64,000 nucleotides of DNA from Kappaphycus alvarezii (lineage: Eukaryota; Rhodophyta; Florideophyceae; Gigartinales; Solieriaceae), in assembly GCA_002205965.3 (NCBI GenBank), contig NADL03000594.1, positions 2,356,001 to 2,420,000 of the forward strand, written 5' to 3'. Made by a program: the position numbers and the translations under genes. Each line of letters begins with the position of its first letter. Position 1 is the first letter of the stretch. Positions 58,529 through 64,000 of the stretch are shown here, in pieces. The notes under the pieces were generated by a model, which had not been told where the DNA came from, ran no database searches, and saw only the letters and a program-made list of their open reading frames with translations.

Positions 58529-60095
58529 CAGTCCTCGAAATTTGAAAAGCAACGCCCAGACCTTTTAAACTGTTACATGCTCTGGGGTGTGTCAGTGCAC
58601 GAAATAATAGCTGTTGTAGGATATTATGTCGCAGCAGAAATGCATTTCTTTCAATTGTTTCCTTACTTTCTTTAAAAAGCAACAAAACGAAACATTTTTA
58701 TCACGAAAATCAAACGCCAACAAAACAAAAAAAGACAGCAATAGTAGTCATCTCAGTGTTTGGTGCCCTTCATTTTGCTATCAATCAAAGCCATAATTCT
58801 TTTCGGTATGCTGCGATACAATCGGAAAGGATAATGGGGATCGATTGAGTCCCAAAAATCCCTTATCGTCTCCTTCAGTTCTTTCACATTATCAAACACG
58901 CGATTGTGTTTGTAGACCTTGCGGGCCATCCAGCCCTATACGTTTTCGATGATGTTCAAGTCGGGGGAGTACGCCGGCCACGATAGATTACGAATACTCT
59001 TCTCAATCATCCAGGACAGCGGGTGGAGAGATGTATAGATCGGAGCGATGTCCTTCTGGAACGTCCAAGTGGTCTGCTCTCCGAGGACTTCCGCCGCGAA
59101 CAAGAGCTAACCATTCTCCATAGTTTCTACTTACTACTTAGAATCTTGGCCTCCGCTGAGGAAAACCAATTCAGAAACACCGTAAAATGTAATTGCACCC
59201 CACACCATGACCGACCCACCCCCATGTTCCGAAGCGAACATCACTGCGACTCCTTCCTGAGATCGTGCCAATAGTAATGAAGCCCGTCAGGGCTGTCCAA
59301 ATTGAACTTTCTCCCGTCAGAAAACACAACTCTGACCCAAAATCGTCTCCCTTTGAGATGAAACGGCGGGCCCACTTGACGCGGTTCTTCTTGTGCACAG
59401 GAGTGAGCATTGGACCCATGATCATCTTTCGGTACTTGAGATGGGCCACTCCGGCAAGCACCTGCTGGTTGCGGCGAACCACGACCGATAGACCAAGGTT
59501 TTTCTTTAGCTCTATGGCGCTGTACCTGCCGATGCCTGACACACAAATGAGGCGGTGCATCTGGTGCGGGGTCAGCTTCTGGTTGTTTTTGGGAGAGATA
59601 CGATCAGAACAGTTTGTGACACGCTGAAGAAAGCGAAACACAGTACTCTTGTTCCGATTGACATTGTTTGCAATGTCCTGGTACGACAAACATTCGCGTC
59701 AGAGTGCCAATATTTGCTTCTTCACAAATGCAGGGAGGTGGCCGGTCAGTACCATGGTGCAGGATGTCAGAAATCACAAGAATGGGTAGGGGGTTGGAGG
59801 AGAGCATTGAGGGGCCATTTATGCTGATTTGGACTGCAGGAAGTTGCCCTCTCGCACCAACTCTTTGTTTTGTTTCCACCGAAGGCGTCCGAGTTTGGCG
59901 GCAAAAAGGAGTCCCGTTTACAGTTTTTTATGGATTGGGGGCTATCAATTATAGCAACCCCTTTGCTCACTTCTTAAATGAAGTCGCCACGTGATCTGCG
60001 CTTAGGGATCATTGTTTCGTGCACTGGCATGCACCAGCGGAGGTAACAGTATACTGCACAAGGTCTGGGCGTTGCTTTTTGAATTTCGGGGACTG
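58529..60095 (-). mobile_element. Tc1/mariner element, second copy, inserted in a host gene
   Basis: 1,567 bp with terminal inverted repeats of about 80 bp starting CAGTCC(C/T)CGAAATT and containing AAGCAACGCCCAGACC and, further in, CAGTGCACGAAA (58593 and 60015-60026). The right flank keeps the TA target (60096-60097); the left copy has become TG (58527-58528). Confidence 0.85.
58750..59830 (-). pseudogene. Tc1/mariner transposase, second copy
   Basis: The frame 59171-59689 carries SYQDIANNVNRNKSTVFRFL (helix-turn-helix) through NRVKWARRF. The neighbouring frame has [20 protein letters not shown], the first catalytic block (family usually SDEKKFNLDGPD). Further down come FQKDIAPIYTS and SWPAYSPDLNIIENV, each in shifted frames, with a TAG replacing the next Trp codon. 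At least four disruptions. Confidence 0.85.
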
Positions 60096-60616
60096 TAGTC
60101 TGTGCAGACTGGGAGACCGGAGTATCTGCGCAGCATGGTGCTCCAGTGCTGCGACAACACCGTCGCAGTAATGGAGGGCGCAAGTAGCGAGGTGGCGGCC
60201 GCGCTGTGACGCAAGGCCAGGCCGCGCATGCGCGAACGGGTGGCCTCCTCGCAGTGGCAGCTGGGACAGGACACCGTCTTGTATAGGTCATCTTCCCAAA
60301 ACACCTTTGTCCTGGCGTCTTGCTGTGCCCGATTGAGATGAGATTGAAGATTGACGGACACGTAAGCTAGCGAGGCAGGGTCAGAGTCGCCTAGGACGGT
60401 GACGAGCGGGTCGCCTTGGATCAGCCGGACAAAATTGAGCAGAGGCGAGCGTGCCTGGTTGACTAGGAAAGATCTGTAGCGTCGCGGGCGTTTCCCAAGC
60501 ACTGCGAAGGAGCGGGGTGTCGAGTAGGCGACCGTGCGTAAGCGACTGGGGGCAGCGCGCAGATGTTCCATGTCATGTCTGTAATTATTCAAGCGATCAT
60601 GTACCGTAGTCGCCAT
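60002..60616 (-). CDS. Conserved-looking unknown protein, 3' end replaced by mariner
   Basis: 204 codons as it stands. Codons 1-173 (60616-60098) are host-like: RLNNYRHDMEHLRAAPSR, RSFAVLGKRPRRYRSFLVNQ, FVRLIQGDPLVTVLGDSD and a CPSCHCEE cluster. Codon 174 onward is encoded by the mariner inverted repeat. If the element is removed, GAC is followed by TAG, so the original stop codon contained the TA target and the present protein has gained about 31 residues. Family not recognised. It shares a short divergent promoter region with the PLP-enzyme gene. Confidence 0.6.
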   Translation of the reverse strand: MATTVHDRLNNYRHDMEHLRAAPSRLRTVAYSTPRSFAVLGKRPRRYRSFLVNQARSPLLNFVRLIQGDPLVTVLGDSDPASLAYVSVNLQSHLNRAQQDARTKVFWEDDLYKTVSCPSCHCEEATRSRMRGLALRHSAAATSLLAPSITATVLSQHWSTMLRRYSGLPVCTDYSPRNSKSNAQTLCSILLPPLVHASARNNDP

Positions 60617-60767
60617 TTCGAACCGGTTATGCTACAATGAGGTCAAAATGCAGCCAGCGCTGAATACCGCGGAATTACGGAATCACCTCAATTGTCGAGG
60701 CGCAGCGCGGGATGAAAATTTGAAATTTCCATATTTTGCAAAAAAGCCGCGTTGAATCCCAACAGCA
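60617..60767. promoter_or_regulatory. Divergent intergenic region
   Basis: About 150 bp separates two start codons pointing outward, so it must hold both promoters. TATTTTGCAAAAAA at 60732 is a TATA-like stretch for the plus gene. No other element is recognised. Confidence 0.4.
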
Positions 60768-62114
60768 ATGCCCCCCCTCGCAGAGATGAATCTGCAGCTC
60801 TCCTTCATCACATGCCAGCCGCCCCTTCCCCACGCACACCGCCGCCGCCGCCACATCACCCCCCCAGCTGCTCTACGTATCCCCCCCACCCCCCCCCTGG
60901 CACCCGATCATCCAAACAGCCATCGAATCACTGCAACATGAGTTTCACAAGATCGACCTCCAAACGCTGTACCACCAACAGCGCATCCACGGTGCGCTGC
61001 AGGCGGAGCGTATTGGGCAGCATCACTTTTCGTCGCCCGAAGGGTATGGGCATGGTGATTTGGGACGGGAAGCGCTGGATCGCGTGTATGCGAGGTTGTT
61101 CGGGTGTGAGGCGGCGATGGTACGAATTCAGTATTTATCTGGGACGCATGCGATTGCGAGTGTGTTGTACGGGGTGTTGAGACCTGGGGATGTGATGGTT
61201 GGAGTGACGGGGAGGGTGTATGATACGTTGGAGGAGGTGATTGGGATTCGGGAGGGGTGCGGGGATATAGGGAGTTTGAAGGACTTTGGGGTGTTGTATA
61301 GGGAGGTGGGGCTTTTGGAAGGGGGAGTGGTGGATTATGAGGGGATTGAACGGGGGGTGTGTGGGAGGACGCGATTGGTGTTTGTGCAACGGTCGTTTGG
61401 GTATGATTGGCGGGGTGTGTTGCGGAATGAGGAGATTGCGGAGATTGTACGGAGGGTGAAGCGGGTGAATGAGGGGTGCGTATGCTTTGTGGATAATTGT
61501 TACGGGGAGTTGACGGAGGCGGTTGAGCCGGTGGATGAGAGGGTGGGGGCGGATGTGATGGCGGGGAGCTTGATTAAGAATTTGGGAGGGGGGATTGTAC
61601 CGGCGGGGGGTATGTGGCTGGGAAGAGGGAATGGGTGGAGAGGGCGAGGGCGCGGTTGGGGGCGCCGGGTGTGGGGGGTGGAGCGACGTTGGGAATGAAT
61701 CGGAGTATGTTTCAGGGGTTGGTGATGAGTGCGGGGATGATTGGCGAAGCGTTGAAGGGGAGTCTACTGGTGGGTGAGGTGATGGGGGAGTTGGGATATG
61801 TGACCAACCCGAGGAGGGGGGACATTGGATTTGTTCGGGCAGTGAGGCTGGGCTGTGGGGAAAAGATGGTTGAATTTTGCAAAGCGGTTCAGAAGAATGG
61901 GGCGGTGGGTAGTTTTATTGAACCAGTGGTGGGGGAAAGTGAGGGATATGGAGGGGAAGTGGTATTTGCGCAGGGGAGTTTTGTGGATGGAAGTACGATG
62001 GAGATGAGTGCGGACGGACCATTAAGAGAGCCATTTGTGGTGTTTGCGCAAGGCGGGCTGCACTGGACGCAATGGGTGGCGGTTTTGGAAGATTTTGTCA
62101 ACAAGGTGGGATAG
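60768..62114 (+). CDS. PLP-dependent aluminium-resistance/methionine gamma-lyase-type enzyme, with frameshifts
   Basis: A fold-type I pyridoxal-phosphate enzyme of the family annotated as aluminium resistance protein or Met_gamma_lyase. From residue-equivalent HPIIQTAIES (60901) the frame reads SSPEGYGHGDLGREALDRVYARLFGCEAAMVRIQ (split here over several lines), SGTHAIASVLYG, CFVDNCYGE and the PLP-lysine block GSLIKNLGGGIVP. At a run of six G near 61607 the frame must shift by one to continue YVAGKREWVERA ... to the stop at 62112; seven G would restore it. Upstream, the conserved frame has a TGA and no ATG, while the ATG at 60768 is in another frame across long C runs, so a second homopolymer error or true frameshift is likely. 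Total would be about 420-450 residues, the family's usual length. Confidence 0.75.
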
Positions 62115-62794
62115 GCGCCTTGCATGCATTTACTGTACAGCGGGCTACAGTACAGTATTTTTAATTCAAGCCACGGGGGCATATTGGAATTGTCCGGAGA
62201 CGCAACAGGTGTCATACGTGTCGTAATTTAAATGGAAAGAGCAAAGAATGATGCCAAATTAGGAAAAATACAGTATATTTTGTGTGGGTCAGACGAAAAA
62301 GTTGATAAAAAATGTTGCGCCAGCAATCGGATGGGTGGCGAAACAAGGAACAACTTGAACAACGAGAGCAGCTTACATCATTTGTCATACAGTCATACAG
62401 AATAGTACTATATGTATAGGATCAAAAGGGAAATGCCTAAATAAACACTTGTCCCAAATATTGTGCCGAGATACCAGAATGTTCCGTTGCCGCCCGTACA
62501 TTTGTCATCGGCACCAAAATTTTGACGCTATTCCTCACTATTACATGCTATCCGCGACCATTGCATGTCAATAGTTGCGTTCCACTTTATGATACACCCA
62601 CCCTCTCTCTGTGCACCGAATCCTCCCGTCAGCCCCGCCCTCTACCGCACAACTTGCACTTTTCCAATTTTTTACATTTAGGCCCCGTCCCCTTACCCGT
62701 CCTATCCCACCCAATGCTACCAAACAAACTTGCCATTCTTCATCCCCACTACCCAAAACAACACCTCCCCCCTCCCTTCAACCCCCCCCGATCA
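62115..62794. other. Intergenic region
   Basis: Contains TACAGTACAG palindromes at about 62130-62157, then AT-rich DNA and a C-rich, G-poor stretch from 62570 that looks like the leader of the next gene. Confidence 0.5.
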
Positions 62795-63427
62795 ATGGCC
62801 TCCAAACCAAATGTCATCACCGCCCTTCTAGACCTTCAAGACAAACTAGACGACCTAAACCGCGATGCCCAATTTGCCATTGGCCACGCAAAAGAAAAGT
62901 ACGCCCTACTTCGCGACGCCTTGTACGACCGACGCCGCGAATTGGTCATGCACGTTCCCCACTTTTGGCTCAAGGCCTTGATCACTCATCCCGCCCTCAG
63001 TCTTCTCATCACCGATGTCGACAGCAGAATTCTCAGCAAGTTGGTCGACATTGATGTCGCCCCTCTCAACCATGCACGCCATGCCGATGGCTTTGAAATC
63101 GTCTTCACCTTTGCAACCAATGAGTGGTTTGAGGATGTTAGCTTGGTCAAACGCTACACGTATACCGATGACCGCGGCCGTGTTGTCGCCGTGCATCCCG
63201 TGCGATGGAAGCCTGAAAAGCGACAGATTGTCGAGGGAAACGGCGTTGGTGCTGGTGTATTGTCGGGGTTTTTTTGGTGGATTGCAGAGGATAGGAAGGA
63301 TGCTTTGGATTTGGGCGAGCTCATTCGACAAGAAGTCCATCCTAGGGCATTGGAATTGTTTTTTGGTACCTACGCTATGATCAACCAGAGCAATGATGTC
63401 ATTGACTTTCTTCCAACTAGGCACTAA
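62795..63427 (+). CDS. Nucleosome assembly protein / SET-family histone chaperone
   Basis: 210 residues from ATG 62795 (CAATGG). NAP/SET proteins bind H2A-H2B or H3-H4 and help nucleosome assembly. Visible family features: N-terminal dimerisation helix LLDLQDKLDDLNRDAQFAI, then ALYDRRRELVMHVPHFWLKAL with HPALSLLI, the earmuff/core DGFEIVFTFATNEWF, SLVKRYTY, GFFWWIAEDR and DLGELIRQEVHPRALELFF. It lacks the long acidic C-terminal tail of classic NAP1/SET, ending FLPTRH. The frame is open upstream to 62522, but that part is Pro/His/Leu-rich leader-like sequence, so 62795 was preferred. Confidence 0.85.
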   Translation: MASKPNVITALLDLQDKLDDLNRDAQFAIGHAKEKYALLRDALYDRRRELVMHVPHFWLKALITHPALSLLITDVDSRILSKLVDIDVAPLNHARHADGFEIVFTFATNEWFEDVSLVKRYTYTDDRGRVVAVHPVRWKPEKRQIVEGNGVGAGVLSGFFWWIAEDRKDALDLGELIRQEVHPRALELFFGTYAMINQSNDVIDFLPTRH

Positions 63428-63483
63428 CTTTATTCATACACCGAGTTGACTTTTTACCCCGTGTTAACTCTCTAGGAACCCGC

Positions 63484-63780
63484 TTGCACAAATATCGCTT
63501 TGAGAGCTACCGCTACTTGCACACCACAGAGCACAAGCAATTGGCCAGCTTGCCAAACTCGCCCTCTTATGCTACTGGACACGAGATAGGACCTACCCCT
63601 TGCGTTTGCGCTAGCATAGGGTGCGGCAACTCTACTCTTCTCTCCACTGAGGATCAAACAGCGCAATCACCTAGCGCCCAATCATCCCAAAACATACCAC
63701 TCGAGTCAAACCGATTCATCAATCTATCCGATATGACGCCCTCGGGACCCGCCAACACTATGTGTCACATATTGCCTTGA
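63484..63780 (+). CDS. Possible small ORF or exon after NAP/SET
   Basis: 98 codons, HKYRFESYRYLHTTEHKQ then Ser/Thr/Pro-rich. A CTAAC branch-site-like sequence and CTCTCTAG lie just upstream, so it could be an exon of a longer transcript. No family recognised. Confidence 0.25.
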   Translation: MHKYRFESYRYLHTTEHKQLASLPNSPSYATGHEIGPTPCVCASIGCGNSTLLSTEDQTAQSPSAQSSQNIPLESNRFINLSDMTPSGPANTMCHILP

Positions 63781-63807
63781 AAACGCCCCCAGAGTCGTCG
63801 TATTTGG

Positions 63808-64000
63808 TTAGCATGTCCCCCCCGGCCCTTGGTACAAGTGCGGAAACATTTCCTTCCGTGCATCCACGTCCTTGCCAGTAAAAGACACTGTCTGTGTCCC
63901 TCCCCTCGACCGAATCGATATAACATCGCCACCTTCCTTCTTCCTTACAACCGGCACCCTCTTCTTCTCCTCCTCCAACCTCAACAGCTCCTTCAAACTC
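63808..64000 (-). CDS. C-terminal part of an unknown gene running off the right edge
   Basis: An open minus-strand frame from the edge to a TAA at 63808, ending LKELLRLEEEKKRVPVV ... GGTQTVSFTGKDVDARKEMFPHLYQGPGGTC. High third-position G/C like the host genes. Start codon and N-terminus are outside the window; family not recognised. Confidence 0.5.
   Translation of the reverse strand, partial: SLKELLRLEEEKKRVPVVRKKEGGDVISIRSRGGTQTVSFTGKDVDARKEMFPHLYQGPGGTC

Noticed and set aside
62522..62794. 91-residue N-terminal extension of the NAP/SET protein
   Set aside because: Pro/His/Leu-rich with C-runs like other 5' leaders here; the NAP homology starts just after the ATG at 62795.

Overview
The window is eukaryotic nuclear DNA. 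The host-type genes have short canonical introns (67-139 bp). They include a plant-type ATP-phosphofructokinase with a possible transit peptide, a secreted GH16 glycosidase, an ABHD4/5-type hydrolase, an aluminium-resistance/methionine gamma-lyase-type PLP enzyme and a NAP/SET histone chaperone. My best guess is a red alga (florideophyte, Chondrus-like). This is inferred from gene style, GH16 content and the copia/gypsy/Harbinger/mariner load; no sequence here proves it.

Layout. Two gene-bearing islands (about 0.4-9.8 kb and 60.0-64.0 kb) flank about 49 kb of nested, mostly decayed transposons. Left island: PFK (459-2267, four exons), GH16 (5872-7156, two exons) and an alpha/beta hydrolase (8590-9741), all on the plus strand and separated by non-coding DNA rich in a palindromic GTACAGTAC/ACTGTAC motif. 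Right island: a 173-codon unknown gene on the minus strand whose stop codon was hit by a mariner insertion, a divergent PLP-enzyme gene with homopolymer frameshifts, a NAP/SET gene, and a partial minus-strand gene running off the right edge.

Transposon block, left to right: a DDE transposase gene split by a complete Ty1/copia element (11485-19157, minus strand, 459-bp LTRs, 5-bp duplication TACAC); a PIF/Harbinger transposase with a convergent accessory gene (19.66-21.64 kb); several unrecognised decayed ORFs including a Myb/SANT-like protein (24.4-28.8 kb); a 1400-bp internally deleted Harbinger element with both TIRs and a 3-bp duplication (29806-31205); a 13.4-kb composite (33003-46373) with a chromodomain-bearing Ty3/gypsy gag-pol on plus, a decayed ~1,080-codon ORF on minus, and ~680-bp INVERTED terminal repeats; a hAT remnant (about 47.9-54.0 kb) carrying a tRNA-like sequence; and two Tc1/mariner elements (54.06-55.53 and 58529-60095).

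Most noteworthy are the inverted-repeat gypsy composite with its large opposite-strand protein, the extra ORFs in both retroelements that carry SUMO-interaction-like IDLT motifs, and the mariner insertion that replaced a stop codon and added about 31 residues. Nearly all transposon genes carry stops or frameshifts. No CRISPR array, rRNA or intact tRNA gene was seen.
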